DNA of 64,000 bases from Leptobrachium leishanense. Taxonomy: Eukaryota > Chordata > Amphibia > Anura > Megophryidae. The notes below the pieces were generated by a model. The model saw only the letters and a program-made list of their open reading frames with translations. It made no database searches and was not told the DNA's origin. Both the position numbers and the translations under genes were made by a program. Location: the NCBI GenBank assembly GCA_009667805.1, contig CM019063.1, positions 349,702,442-349,766,441 of the forward strand, given 5' to 3'. Of this stretch, positions 31,849 to 42,913 are shown piece after piece. The stretch's first letter is position 1. Each line of letters opens with the position of its first letter.

Positions 31849-32276
31849 AAAAAGAGAACTGCAGTAAAGTATACAACCTTTAAATGGTCGATATCTCTGA
31901 AATAACAGCCAGTATTTGGATAGATTGCAGTGGCTAAAAATGTAAATAAACCATCATAGCATAACACTGTATGAAATTTAATATATGTAAAATCCAGCAA
32001 AAAGGCCACTCACAAGATTAGTGGCACACATAGCAATAAAAGTGTGCACATAAGCATTTTAAACAGTTTGTGCAAATATTCACCGCCACCGGAATGCGTA
32101 GTCCTCTGGAAGTAAGTTTTGATGGAGGATCCTGGCCAAGGTAAACTCCAGAGAAAACGGTGCAGCTGTCCAATAGAAGCAAGTTCTCACGGACCAGCAG
32201 GTCAGACGACCGGAGGCTTGGGCACATCCAGGATCAGCGGACAGCAGACCGGCGGGAGGACGATATGATGAACAGG

Positions 32277-32333
32277 ACACAAGTCAGCTCAACGCGTTTC
32301 GTCCGTAAGACTTAATCATGAGCTGACTTGTGT
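32277..32333 (-). ncRNA. Hammerhead-like motif in the left arm
   Basis: Reverse complement of 38945-39001. A 14-bp perfect stem (ACACAAGTCAGCTC with GAGCTGACTTGTGT) encloses ATGATTA, a GTC/GAC stem II, GAAA and the short self-pairing CGCG. The first box departs from CUGANGA at two positions, so activity is doubtful. Confidence 0.45.
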
Positions 32334-32539
32334 ATTACAAACACTTTTCTTTTAAAGTATACCTTTGTCTTCATTACAGGGAAGACACAAATCACCTGTA
32401 GGAAGCGGTCAACATCCCCGGCAGCCTCCACAGAGCGCTCCGGAAATGACGCCGCCTCTCACGAGTGTCCATCTTGGTGAAGGGCATACATAGCCCAAGT
32501 ATGTTAAAAGTATGAGCAAACATTACATTTAAAACCGCT

Positions 32540-33439
32540 ATGGATTTTTGGGATTTAAATATTTTTATTAAAGATACGAATTTCTGCACTAAAACTTTCT
32601 TTAAGCCTACTGATAAAAACTCTTATATTAATTACAATAGTTGCCACCATAAGAAGTGGCTTAATAACATTCCAAAAAATCTATTTGGACGTATCCGCCG
32701 TAACTGTACAGAAACGTCAGACTTTATTACCCAAAGTAGAGAGCTTTCTGAAAAGTTCTTATATAAACAATACCTCAAACCCCTAGTCGATAAAAGTCTA
32801 AAAGACAGATCAAATCTACTTCAACGTAAACCAAGATCTCTAGAAGATCAGACTAAATGGGATTTTGCTTTTTTAACAAAATTTAATGGGAGAAGTAGAG
32901 ATATCGAAAAAAAAGTTCTCTCTAGATGTTGGCCTGTCCTCCAAAACGACCAGGTTTTATCTAAACATTTACCAGCGTTTCCTCGTGTTATATATAGAAA
33001 AGCTAATACAGTGAAGAACACGTTAGCCCCAAGTTTTTTACCACTCGAAAATAAAAAAGGAAATATCCATCCCTTGCTTAATAAGCCAAAAGGCTTTTTT
33101 AAGTGTAGAGTGTGTTCGATGTGTAGAGATTTTAAAGTTAAAGTGGATCTATTTAAAAGCACGAGAACTGGAAAAGAATATCACATCAAGGAGTTCATTA
33201 ACTGTAATACCACCAATGTAATCTATCTTCTCCAATGTGGCTGTGGGGCCCAATATATTGGGAAAACGAAGAGAAAATTAAAAGAACGTATTTACGAACA
33301 TTTTTACAACATCAGAAAACTTTGTGATAAACACAGTGTACCTAGACATTGTTGCAAGTGTGATATACATAAATACAGAAAAAATGGCGTCGCGCCCATA
33401 CTCACTTATTTTTGGAGCGGCGGCAACTGCCAGGAGTAA
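32540..33439 (+). pseudogene. Penelope-like reverse transcriptase tail and GIY-YIG endonuclease
   Basis: The frame begins inside the reverse transcriptase (KPTDKNSYINYNSCHHKKWL, IPKNLFGRIRRNC), continues through a linker with cysteine-rich CRVCSMC (about residue 190), and reaches a GIY-YIG endonuclease (NVIYLLQCGCGAQYIGKTKR, about residues 224-245). This order is diagnostic of Penelope-like elements, whose endonuclease nicks the target for reverse transcription. The catalytic palm is missing at the 5' side. The C-terminus is cut at 33357 by a direct-repeat insertion; the last 27 or so codons of the open frame come from that insertion. Penelope-type frame resumes near 33902 (FTTFSWLGIEI). Confidence 0.85.
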
Positions 33440-33900
33440 CAGCCCAGTAAATGTATAAAACATAACAAGGAAGGAGAGTGTCATCTGCGCTCATTCCTAT
33501 GTGTTCCATGTACAACAAAAATGAGGTTTTATTTGTTTCAATGGCCATTGCAACGTAAGCCCACTCGCCACTTCAAGGCACCTCTTTAGAGTGGGTACCT
33601 AACAATTGTAACCAAAAGGCCGCTCTACTGAGCAGCTCCAAGCCCCTCCAGCTGCTTTTCAGCAAGGAGAGACAAAGATGGTGGGTTTTATTTATACACG
33701 CACCAAGCACTTCCCATTTGGGATCAAAAACAAAAACATGGAAAGAGGAACAGCTGCAAAACGACGGACTGGTGTTACAAGCATGATATACATAAATACA
33801 GAAAAAATGGCGTCGCGCCCATACTCACTTATTTTTGGAGCGGCGGCAACTGCCAGGAGTAACAGCCCAGTAAATGTATAAAACATAACAAGGAAGGAGA
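33357..33900. mobile_element. Short element with 125-bp direct terminal repeats (TRIM-like)
   Basis: TGATATACATAAATACAGAA to GGAAGGAGAGTG at 33358-33481 recurs at 33783-33906 with essentially no change. About 300 bases without a gene lie between. TGCAAGTG-type sequence occurs on both outer sides (33350-33357 and 33900-33907), consistent with a target duplication of about 7-8 bases. Its removal restores the Penelope frame. The repeats lack an obvious CA end and no primer site was seen, so classification as a small LTR element is tentative. Confidence 0.55.
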
Positions 33901-34619
33901 GTGCAAGTGCCCAAGTTTCAGCTTTACTACGTTTAGTTGGTTAGGTATTGAAATTATATTGATTTTTTTTTTATTTTTTATATTTGGTTCTTTATCTGGT
34001 TTTTCTGTCTTTTGCCAGTTGGTTTCATCATGTTTTCTCAATTTACGGGATAGGTTTCTTCCCTAGCTCCTTTATTAATTTTTCTTCATTACACTTTTTA
34101 TTTGTTATAGTACAAAAAGCTGCTGTTATATTATGTACTGGCATCTATTTCTGTTTCTTACAGGTTCCTCTATTGCCATTTTCAAATGTACAGAATGTAT
34201 ATATCGGGTTGTTTTTGGGCTCTCCGTAGCGGTTTTAAATGTAATGTTTGCCCATACGATTAACATACTTGGGCTATGTATGCCCTTCACCAAGATGGAC
34301 ACTCGTGTGAGGCGGCGTCATTTCCGGAGCGCTCTGTGGAGGCTGCCGGGCAGGGGCGGATCCGGGGGGGGGCAACGGGGCAATTGCCCCCCCCCCCCCC
34401 GAGCAGTGCAGTTACCAGGCTGACGATCTGAGCAATCAGAGCTTCTCTGGCGGCAAAAATCACAACACTTTGCCTGCCTTCCCCTGCCCGCGTGCAGCAG
34501 TGAGAGAGGCTCCGCCCACCTACAGCCTGCTCTGTGTGTGTGAAGGAGGTAGACGAGAGACACTGCGGCCCAGCAGCCCTGAGTGATCTGGTGAGTGTAT
34601 GATGGCAGCCAGCTGTCAC

Positions 34620-35080
34620 ATTCCTCCCTCCCTGCAGAGCTGGGAAGTTTTAACCCAATCCCCCCCCCCCATCCATGCAGAACGGAGAGTATTTAACACC
34701 ATCCATCCATCAATGGGAAGATGTGACTCCCTCCCCTCTCTGCAAAGCTGGGGTGATTTAACCCCCTCTGGAGAATTTAACCCTCTTTTTTTCCTTGCAG
34801 AGCTAGGGGGATTTAACCCCCTCCCCACAGAAATGGAAGGAGTTAATGCATTCCAGCTCTGCAGGGATGGAGTTATCCTTCTCCTCAATTCTCCTGTCCC
34901 TACAAAAATGAAAGTATTTAACCCCTTTCCCTCCCTGCAGAGCTGGGAGGATTTAACCCCCTCCCCAATTCTCTCCTCTCTACAGAGATGGAAACTGTTC
35001 CCACTGGGCTCCTTAGCATTTAACCCCCACCCCTCCATGCAGAACTGACAACTCTGTTCCCACTTGGCCCCTTGGGATGT
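34620..35080. repeat. Degenerate minisatellite ('CTGCAGAGCTGGGAGGATTTAACCCC')
   Basis: About ten diverged units of 40-55 bp share CTGCAGAGCTGG and TTTAACCCCCTCC. The overlapping frames on both strands are by-products of the repeat. Confidence 0.75.
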
Positions 35081-35249
35081 AACTCCTCTCTCCAAAAAAT
35101 GCCAGCATGAGAAGGGGCGACATGCATATTTTAAATAATATAAAAATTTTATATAATTATTTTATTAATGTTTGAATATGTAATTTCAATATATTACTTT
35201 AATATTTATCTTTATTTAGAATTATTTTTATATATAGTTAATTTTACAA

Positions 35250-35345
35250 ATATATATAATATATATATATATATATGAGACAAAGCTCCGCATAGCAGCA
35301 CTTCTGTGTCATATATATATATATATATATATATATGACATATAT
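35250..35345. repeat. Two (TA)n runs around a short unique core
   Basis: TATATATATATATATATA blocks at about 35256-35275 and 35311-35335 flank GAGACAAAGCTCCGC and nearby bases. Confidence 0.8.
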
Positions 35346-35639
35346 ATTATCCACTGTGAATATCCTACACTTTCAGCCACTGCAACACCTGAACTACCAT
35401 CTGATTATTTAATTGATGATCTGTACAACACCACAGTATAGTAACACCCCATGGCATTTGTCTCCTGCTCAGTACGAGCAGACTGTCAGCTTTACAGTCA
35501 AGGTTTTAATTTATTACTAAACTTTCTTCATGATCTGTGAAGCCTGCAGTCTGCTGTACTGGATATGAGACAGAGGATTTATGCATAATATGTGAGTATC
35601 CACAGCACGTTTAGTGACGCTGCCCATCAATTACTTTCA

Positions 35640-35817
35640 GGGTTATTCAGAAAGCGGTGAAAAGCAGGAGAATGACTGGAGAATGGAAAATTCTAGGTCA
35701 AAATAGCCGATTTGGAAAGTGAGATAAATGGGAGAATTTTTCTGGTTTGGCTATTTTGACCTAGAATTTTCCATTCTCCAGTCATTCTCCTGCTTTTCAC
35801 TGCTCTCTGAATAACCC
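35640..35817. mobile_element. Fold-back MITE, GGGTTATTCAGA family, copy 2
   Basis: A 178-bp near-palindrome. The left half contains AGCAGGAGAATGACTGGAGA and the right half its reverse complement, with ends GGGTTATTCAGA and CTGAATAACCC. Closely related to 51629-51804. Confidence 0.8.
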
Positions 35818-35884
35818 TGTAAGTTAAATTCTCATCACTGAACACAAAAGCCTGTTCTGCATCGCTTTCCTAATGTCCCTCATT

Positions 35885-36285
35885 TTAGGGTCTCCTCCAT
35901 ATATTCAGGGTGTGTGGGTGTCTTTTTAGGGGCTCCTCCATATATTCAGGGTGTGTGGGTGTCTTTTTAGGGATCCTCCATATATTCAGGGTGTGCGGTT
36001 GTGTTTTTAGGGGATCCTCCATATATTCAGGGTGTGCAGGTGTGTTTTTAGGGGCTCCTCCATATATTCAGGGTTTGTGGGTGTCTTTTTAGAGGTTCCT
36101 CCATATATTCAGGGTGTGCTGGTGTCTTCTTAGGGGCTCCTCCTTATAGTCAGGGTGTGTGTGTTTCTCTTTAGGGGTTCCTTCATATATTCAGGGTGTG
36201 CGGGTGTCTTTTTAGGGGCTCCCCCATATATTCAGGGTGTGTGGGTGTCTTTTTAGGGGCTCCTCCATATATTCAGGATGTGTAA
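35885..36285 (+). repeat. 41-bp tandem repeat, about 10 units
   Basis: The unit contains CTCCTCCATATATTCAGGG followed by TGTGTGGGTGTCTTTTTAGG. A stray final unit at 38249-38280 shows the array was split by the material at 36286-38248. Confidence 0.85.
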
Positions 36286-36297
36286 AAATAACATTAC

Positions 36298-36794
36298 TCC
36301 GCGAAATGGAGGAAATGTTCCTCTCCATGGACAATAAATATGACAAATATTTCGTCACGTGGTATTGGTGGCTGGATTTTCGGGCCACGAGATCACGAGG
36401 CTATACTCAGGTGGCCATATCTACTGCTGAGGGGCCGGGTGGAGGAGTGTGATAAATAGGATATACACGAACCGGGACAATGTGACACCTGGAAATTGCA
36501 AACAGCCCAAGTGATGAGTTATTCTCCTGACACCCTGACACTCATAGAAGCATTATATGTCGACATCTGTGAATCCACAACCTGCGTCACTCATATCTAC
36601 CGTATGCAAAGCTGGTTATTTACTGAACCCCCCTCCCTTTTTTTTTTTTTTTTCCTCTCCTTGTCCTCTTTCCCCCACCCCTCCTCCCCCTATCCCCCCC
36701 TCTGTTACAACAAATGACCATTCTATGTGCAACGATACTATGGAATGTACAATATCTCACTATGTATGTTTGATAAAAACCAATAAAAATTTAT

Positions 36795-36820
<26 letters not shown>
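36298..36820 (+). mobile_element. 5'-truncated L1 tail
   Basis: About 520 bp of L1 3' sequence ends in AATAAAAATTTATTATT and a long A-run. AAAAATAACATTAC at 36284-36297 is repeated at 36821-36834 as target duplication. No complete coding domain remains. Confidence 0.75.
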
Positions 36821-36825
<5 letters not shown>

Positions 36826-36861
36826 TAACATTACAGGAGTGGCACCAGCCAGTTCACTTAA

Positions 36862-37959
36862 CCCTTTCGCTGCGGAGGATGCGCTGAGCGCGTCCTCACT
36901 TTGGGGCCAGCGTTCGGCCGGGTTCCGGCCGATCGCCGGCCCCCCCGGTGCGGGCTGACATCCCCGATGTCAGCCCAGCACCCGGAACCGCCGCCGGAGT
37001 AATTAGGTGTCATCGTGGGGGCGAGATGACACCTAATTCAGGCGCCCCCCCCCCCTTCAGACCTCTCTCCCTCCCGATTGGCGGCGTGCAGGGGGTTAAC
37101 CCAGGCACCGTTTGGAAGGGCACAGCCTGCCCTTCCAAATGGTACCTGGCATTAATCCCATGGGGGCCGGATCACGAATCGGCGCCGGTTCGTGATCCTT
37201 TCCCGGAGCTGGCCGACATCTTGGATGTCGGCCAAGCTTCCGGGAATGCCCCCTGAGGCTACGCACGATGACGCCAGTCCTGGAGTTAACCCCTAACTGC
37301 CACCAATGGTGGAGATAGGGGGTTCATTGGAACCCCCTATCTCCCGAACCGTGGCAGTTAGGGGTTAATGTTTGCTATTGTTGGATCGGCCAGAGCGTGG
37401 CAGTTCCAACAATACCAAACTTGACTATGAAAAAAGTTTTAAAAAAAATAATAAAAATAAATTAAAAAATAAACAAGTTTTTTTTCTTTTTTTTGGTTCG
37501 TTAATGCAGCAATATTGTTCCCATTTCAATTATAATGTGAACAATGATGCTGCACTAACGATTTTTGTATGCGGTGCGTTTGTTAAAAATCGCGTAATTT
37601 TCCCCAAAAAAAATGTAACGAGTCCCCATCTCTAATTTTTTTAACAAGCGCACCCCATACAAAATATAACCGTAATTGCTCGCATGTTAAAATGTGAAAA
37701 AAAAAAAACACTTTACACGTTGTAAATTATTGAAAATTCATATTTTATTGCATTTTTTGTTATAATATACAGACAGGTCATGACGTATACATATAATAAT
37801 GACATATTATGAATCTGCCGAGTCTGACGGAAAGAACGATATATAATATGTCTGGGTCATATACTAAAATAAGCCTTCAAAACGCGTTTAAACAAGATGA
37901 GCAAATTCGGTAAAAATGACCTCAGCACAGAGGCGGGAAATGCCTCAGCAGCGAAAGGG
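36862..37959. mobile_element. piggyBac-like non-autonomous element, uninterrupted copy
   Basis: Ends CCCTTTCGCTGC and GCAGCGAAAGGG lie between TTAA 36858-36861 and 37960-37963. It is 1098 bp long and matches the two halves of the element at 7563-10758 without its L1, so it serves as the empty-site reference. Internal hairpins include the block at 37088-37145 and the one around 37271-37368. Confidence 0.85.
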
Positions 37960-38069
37960 TTAATGATTTGTTGAGCTGGTATATGCCAGCAGCGTATTTT
38001 CCCTTTCATCACCTCGGCAATGGCTGTACAGAGATTCAATATAGATAATAAAGGCACACAAGCTTGGTG

Positions 38070-38205
38070 ATAACTGGTCCACTGGTGCAACCCTTTTATT
38101 TCTGCAATGAGCATATAGTATTGAGAAAGGAAGTCACCCTGAAATGTTTGTGTTTGCTCCATTGCAGAAATAAAAAAAGGGTTGCACCAGTGGACCCTTT
38201 TTCAC
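38070..38205. mobile_element. Small Penelope-like terminal repeat hairpin
   Basis: CCACTGGTGCAACCCTTTTA and nearby bases at 38079-38109 recur inverted at 38162-38196. Between them TTGAGAAAGGAAGTCACC and CTGAAATG are laid out like a decayed hammerhead core. Confidence 0.4.
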
Positions 38206-38280
38206 TGATCTCGTATGCCTGTCTTTTCTATATTGTATCCATATATTGATTGTGCTCCCCCACATATTCAGGGTGTGCGG

Positions 38281-38820
38281 GAATATAATGGATACAAAAC
38301 AATTAAACTCCTAGCAATGAGTCTATTTGCTGGTTATTTCCTGGATACTCAAAATGTAAACCTGTACACTCTATGTCCAAGTCAGTGTGTGTCTCTGGTG
38401 TATAAAGCTATGTATGTGTCTTTTAAATGTGTGTCTGTATGCAGCTGTGTATGAGTTTGTACCTGGCCTCGTATTTCCCTAACGTCCCTGTTCTTGAGGG
38501 ACAGTCCCAATTTTGGCCCTGAATCCCCCTTTCCCGCTTTTTTTTTTTTTTTTGTCTAATGCTCCTCCTTTTAGAAACTCCTCAATAAATCCAGGCAGTG
38601 TTGTGTTATTGCTGGTGGTGCTTTATTTTAAGTGACAGAGCACATGCAGTGCATTGCTGTGTGGTGTCAGTCAGGTGTCACTTGAGCCGCATGAGGACAG
38701 ACCCTGTGAGACCATGTTCTAGGGAGAGTGACAAGCAAAGCCTGAGATTAGGCGCATCTCTGCCTGTCACTGCGAACCCAACACCAGCTCTTAGCCAAAA
38801 CTGGTAGACTGCCCCCCCCC
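38281..38820. other. No gene seen (right part of the hAT element)
   Basis: It contains a T-run near 38538 and a C-run near 38811 but no recognisable gene. Confidence 0.4.
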
Positions 38821-38944
38821 CCAAACTTGTCTCTGGATCCGCCCCTGCTGCCGGGGATGTTGACCGCTTCCGGGTTCTACAGGTGATTTGTGTCTTCCCT
38901 GTAATGAAGACAAAGGTATACTTTAAAAGAAAAGTGTTTGTAAT

Positions 38945-39001
38945 ACACAAGTCAGCTCATGATTAAGTCTTACGGACGAAACGCGTTGAGCTGACTTGTG
39001 T
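38945..39001 (+). ncRNA. Hammerhead-like motif in the right arm
   Basis: Same motif as 32277-32333 in inverted orientation: a 14-bp outer stem, ATGATTA, GTC TTACG GAC, GAAA, CGCG. Position and order fit hammerhead ribozymes of Penelope pseudo-LTRs, with two core mismatches. Confidence 0.45.
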
Positions 39002-40029
39002 CCTGTTCATCATATCGTCCTCCCGCCGGTCTGCTGTCCGCTGATCCTGGATGTGCCCAAGCCTCCGGTCGTCTGACCTGCTGGTCCGTGAGAACTTGCT
39101 TCTATTGGACAGCTGCACCGTTTTCTCTGGAGTTTACCTTGGCCAGGATCCTCCATCAAAACTTACTTCCAGAGGACTACGCATTCCGGTGGCGGTGAAT
39201 ATTTGCACGAACTGTTTAAAATGCTTATGTGCACACTTTTATTGCTATGTGTGCCACTAATCTTGTGAGTGGCCTTTTTGCTGGATTTTACATATATTAA
39301 ATTTCATACAGTGTTATGCTATGATGGTTTATTTACATTTTTAGCCACTGCAATCTATCCAAATACTGGCTGTTATTTCAGAGATATCGACCATTTAAAG
39401 GTTGTATACTTTACTGCAGTTCTCTTTTTTCTTATTTCTGATATCTTGCATGTACTATGGTTTTCTCATGTGTACTTTAAATATTTTCTTAACTCTATAT
39501 GTGTCACTGTGTGTATCCATTTTGTGACATTGTTTTGTAAACTGAGCCCACAGTATTTTCACAGAACTTGCTCCTCTGTGTGGTATTTTGCATAGAATGG
39601 AGTTGACTATCACCAGGGGTAGATTAACCACTTGGCAGCAGAGGACGTGTGTCGTTGCGGTTGCTCCCAGCATGCAGGCGGCGCACTGAGTACATCTTCT
39701 CTTCGCAGCCACATTCAGCCAATCGCTGTGGTCTCCCGGTGACCTCCCTTGCCCACTGATGTCATCGCGCATGGCAGCGATGACCTCATAAAGGGACCTC
39801 TCCACAGCCAGGCAGGGAAAACGCAATACAAGAGATACGTGGCCATGCATGGTAAGGCCAGAGCATGTAGGCAAAAATGAAATAAATAACATAAAACCTT
39901 TTTTTTTCTTTCTCTAATGCAGCACTCTTTTTCACTTACTATAAAGTGAACAGTGATGCTGCACTAACTCACCTTCTCATTTCTCACGATGCCAGCAAGT
40001 TTGAAGGCAATGGTCAAATGTTGTTCAAT

Positions 40030-40115
40030 GTATTGTAACCCTGTCTATACTGTGCTTATTGTACAGCGCTGCGGAATATGCTGGCGCTTTATAAATAAAG
40101 AATAATAATAATACA
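40030..40115 (+). repeat. LINE/SINE 3' tail, 'ACAGCGCTGCGGAATATG' type
   Basis: TTGTACAGCGCTGCGGAATA, GCGCTTTATAAATAAA and an (AATA)n end match a tail seen very often in frog genomes. No coding part remains. Confidence 0.5.
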
Positions 40116-40438
40116 ATGCGTTATTACGCATCGGTTCATTGAAAACCTAAACCAGCACAATGCAGCGAGTGACACATGGGGAACTTTGCAACCCTGCGTG
40201 TCTGATATTTTTCACTGCTCAAAGTCATGTGAGGTGTCATCATTGGAAAGGCTAGAGTCTGGCCTTTGCAATAATACCAAATATGACCATTGCGACGAAA
40301 CGGCCCCAATGTTTATTTGCATTTATTTTTTCTTACATTTCATTGCGCTGTATATATCCGACACAAAGAGCGTTTTTGCCTGTATGCTAATAATGCAGAC
40401 CCCTGGTGAAATTGTATAAAGATAAAAGACCCCATCTA

Positions 40439-41156
40439 GGCCCCTATTACATTCTTCGCGCAATTTCGCTTGAGCAGCGCAAATTTTTTTGCGCGCATTG
40501 TCCAGCGTTATCGCACGAAAATTAACGTGGTATACCGATCCGAACGCATTTTCTCATCAGTCAAAAAATAACATTCGTATTGACGCGCAAAACGAAGAGT
40601 AATACGCGCGCAGTAATGTTGCGTACGTAAATCAGTGTGCGGACTGGTTTTTTCGCGGGATTCGTCAATCAGAATTAAGAACATTAATTGACTTGACTCA
40701 CTTAAGTTTTTGCGCCTGTCAAAGGAAATCTGCGTATATATGCTGCAGCAATAAAAAAAAATATGCACGAATTCACAATTGTTTGGGTATGTGTAGAATG
40801 TATAACTATACTGTGCTGTATTTTTATTTTTTTTTCGTGCTGGTGTCTTTCGTTTCATCAAAAATGTTCTGATTTGCAGTTACCACCAGCTTTTCAAAGA
40901 CGTTAAAATTCTGCGCGCAAACGTCGTTTGTAAAAAATGCACATCGATTTGAAATACCATCCGTGTACAGCGCACGAACGAATTTGCGCTCACAATGTTA
41001 AGTATAGGACGCGCGCAGGTCCATTCGCGTTAAACGATAATGCGCATCGTTTACGCAAACGTTGTAATACGACGTTCAGCGCAAAGGGTTTTGCCTCTCG
41101 CGCAAATGTGCATTTGCGCACGCAAAACACACTGCGCGAAGAATGTAATAGGGGCC
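40439..41156. mobile_element. Harbinger-like MITE, second family
   Basis: Ends GGCCCCTATTACATTCTTCG and its inverse are flanked by CTA at 40436-40438 and 41157-41159. The 718-bp interior is rich in GCGCAAA and TTTGCGC words and has no gene. The terminal motif and 3-bp duplication suggest PIF/Harbinger. Confidence 0.75.
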
Positions 41157-41683
41157 CTAGAGTTCAGAATATTTAATTCCATCAATATTTCTGTAATGGA
41201 TAAACAAATACATGAAAAATTTAACAAGGAGCATATTTCTCATTGTTGTACTGAATTAAAATAATCTTCATGCAAATTTTCTAATATGCTCTATATTAAC
41301 TTTGCATACCTGGTTTCAAATAAATGTTTAAAAAATTGGTAGTGAAGTGGTTAATATTATTATGTGTGTCAATGAAAGCCGTTTCAAACACACCCTCTCT
41401 TCTAGGGACTGAGCGGATGGCTGTGGTTAATGGGGGATGGGATAACATGCTAAATTATACCCACATCAAAGCACTTGACTATAATATAGTTTTAAAGATT
41501 TAAAGAACACTTGACTAAAGAATAAGTGGCGAAGATTTGGTTACAAAATATCATCAAAATCACTTAAGACCTCCATAATGTTGGTGTACTAAAAACCTTT
41601 CAAACCTCCAAACCGAATGACTGCTCTTAGGAGGTGAACGGAGTTACATGGGATAGAAAATCCCCCTGTGGTAGCAGATCAAC

Positions 41684-42120
41684 GGTGTACGGCTTGAAGG
41701 AGAAAAGTTACCAGGAAAGGCTTAATGATCTTAACATGTACAGCTTGGAAAAAAGACGAGACAGAGGAGATATGATAGAAACATTTAAATACGTAAAGGG
41801 AATCCACGAGGTAGAGGAAGGGAGTATATTTAAAAGGAAACAAAATAGCAAAACAAGAGGACATAGTCTTAGATTAGAGGGGCAAAGGTTTAAAAGTAAC
41901 ATCAGGAAGCATTATTTTACTGAGAGGGTGGTGGATACATGGAACAGTCTTCCAGTAGAAGTGGTAGAGGCCAAAACAGTAATTGAATTTAAGCAGGTAT
42001 GGGATTGACATAAGGCTATCCTAAACAAAAGATAAATCCAGGTAAAGTATCCATGTAATTGGGCAGACTAGATAGGCCGAAAGGTTCTTATCTGCCGACA
42101 TTTTTCTATGTTTCTATGTT
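41684..42120 (+). mobile_element. CR1-like LINE 3' end, second copy
   Basis: Matches 21733-22150 closely (TVYGLKEKSYQERLNDLNMY, RVVDTWNSLPVEVV) with an open frame of 124 codons ending at a TGA at 42006-42008. The tail is CTATGTTTCTATGTTT. Confidence 0.85.
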
Positions 42121-42292
42121 TAAATAGGCCCCCAGCAGGATATATCCAATGTGAGTTGAGGGGTTCCTGTTTTTGCATTTTCGCAAGGGACAGGAATTTG
42201 TCTCCTGTGGGTCACAGAGTTTCTGTTTTCTGCAAGTATAGACTTTCTCCATACCCTATTGTTATTTAATTAAATGTCTTTCTCGCCTACAG

Positions 42293-42400
42293 AACGTGGT
42301 TATAGATGTTCTAGTCATGGCTGCAACCGGTCATTCCTCACAATGCATGAGTTAATTACCCATGTATCTGTCCACTACAAACCTACAGAATCTTTGAAAG
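42293..42400 (+). CDS. znf414: ZNF414-like gene, first C2H2 zinc finger exon
   Basis: A 108-base exon between an acceptor (TTTCTCGCCTACAG, ending 42292) and the donor GTAAGA at 42401, phase 1 to phase 1. It encodes RGYRCSSHGCNRSFLTMHE and LITHVSVHYKPTESLK, a C2H2 finger (C-x4-C-x12-H-x3-H). From memory of the family, human ZNF414 has a finger beginning CSSPGC and the following linker PTQSLEG at the same place, so PTESLK fits. The frame crosses cleanly to the exon at 63681, giving aspartate from G plus AC. Confidence 0.75.
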
Positions 42401-42913
42401 GTAAGAAAATAAACCATACTTGCATCAACCTAAAGAACCCATTTCTACCAAAACACATCAGAGTCATCTTTGTATTTGAATTTGTGTGAAATAATCACCT
42501 TCAGCATTCACAAAAACAGTACTAGCTGAAAGGTACTAAATGACATGATTTCATACACGGTCATAGCGAATGAGCTGCCATGCTACAATTTGCCTCTTTA
42601 TCTACTCAAAAGTGCAAAGAATACAAAATGTGGACAAAAACCCGGTCCACCTTAGCAAAAGTGTAGTATGAGCTTATCACAATTGGTTGCCTGTCGTTGG
42701 CTGGGGTCAGCTTCAGAAATACTTAAAATAAAATAATTGCCTTCTGAGTTACAGCTTGATCTACCTCCAACTGTGTGTAGACGTCCTTGGAATGCTTTGT
42801 AACATTAACTGGTTGGATTAGTTTGGTGCTTTTACGGTAGCATAATTGCGCTTTTTAAAGAATTGACAAAAAAGAGTTTATGTATTCTATTAAAGGAAGT
42901 CTTTGGACTAGAA

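Larger units (their letters stand above)
34351..38847. mobile_element. Large hAT element, non-coding, host to later insertions
   Basis: Ends CAGGGGCGGATCC and GGATCCGCCCCTG are inverted and flanked by the perfect 8-bp duplication CTGCCGGG (34343-34350 and 38848-38855), as in hAT transposons. The interior holds minisatellites, a MITE, an L1 tail and a piggyBac-like element. No transposase was found, so it moved in trans. Confidence 0.85.
31849..39437 (+). mobile_element. Penelope-like element with inverted pseudo-LTR arms, split by a hAT element
   Basis: A coding body (32545-34226) lies between two arms that are near-perfect reverse complements. The left arm is 31849-32544. The right arm is 34227-34350 joined to 38856-39437. 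The join is exact once the hAT element 34351-38847 and one copy of its 8-bp duplication are removed. Penelope elements typically carry such terminal repeats in direct or inverted order. By eye the arms differ at only a handful of positions in about 700 bp. A hammerhead-like motif sits in each arm. Confidence 0.8.
39628..41350. mobile_element. piggyBac-like element with a Harbinger MITE inside
   Basis: The left end CCACTTGGCAGCAGAGGACG follows TTAA 39624-39627. The right end GGTAGTGAAGTGG precedes TTAA 41351-41354. Family blocks (the GCAGCACT...AGTGATGCTGCACTAA hairpin at 39919-39968 and the GGAAAGGCTAGAGTCTGGCC hairpin near 40245) are present. The ends match each other poorly, so this is an old copy. 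Confidence 0.55.
30685..42292 (+). other. Intron of the ZNF414-like gene (11.6 kb)
   Basis: Bounded by GTATGT and CTCGCCTACAG. It is filled with a hAT-like MITE, a Penelope-like element with a 4.5 kb hAT insertion, piggyBac and Harbinger-type elements and a CR1-like copy. Confidence 0.65.

Noticed and set aside
34599..35095. Overlapping 149- and 159-codon frames on opposite strands
   Set aside because: Both run through a degenerate minisatellite, and neither resembles a protein family.
35910..36092. Cysteine-rich repeated peptide
   Set aside because: It is a translation of the 41-bp tandem repeat; the period is not a multiple of three and the frame is not maintained.
38070..38205. A further hammerhead ribozyme
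   Set aside because: Only TTGAGAA and GAAA-like boxes remain; too many core bases differ to list it as an RNA gene.
40937..41264. Frames rich in arginine and alanine near 41000
   Set aside because: They fall in the CG-containing interior of a MITE with clear terminal repeats.
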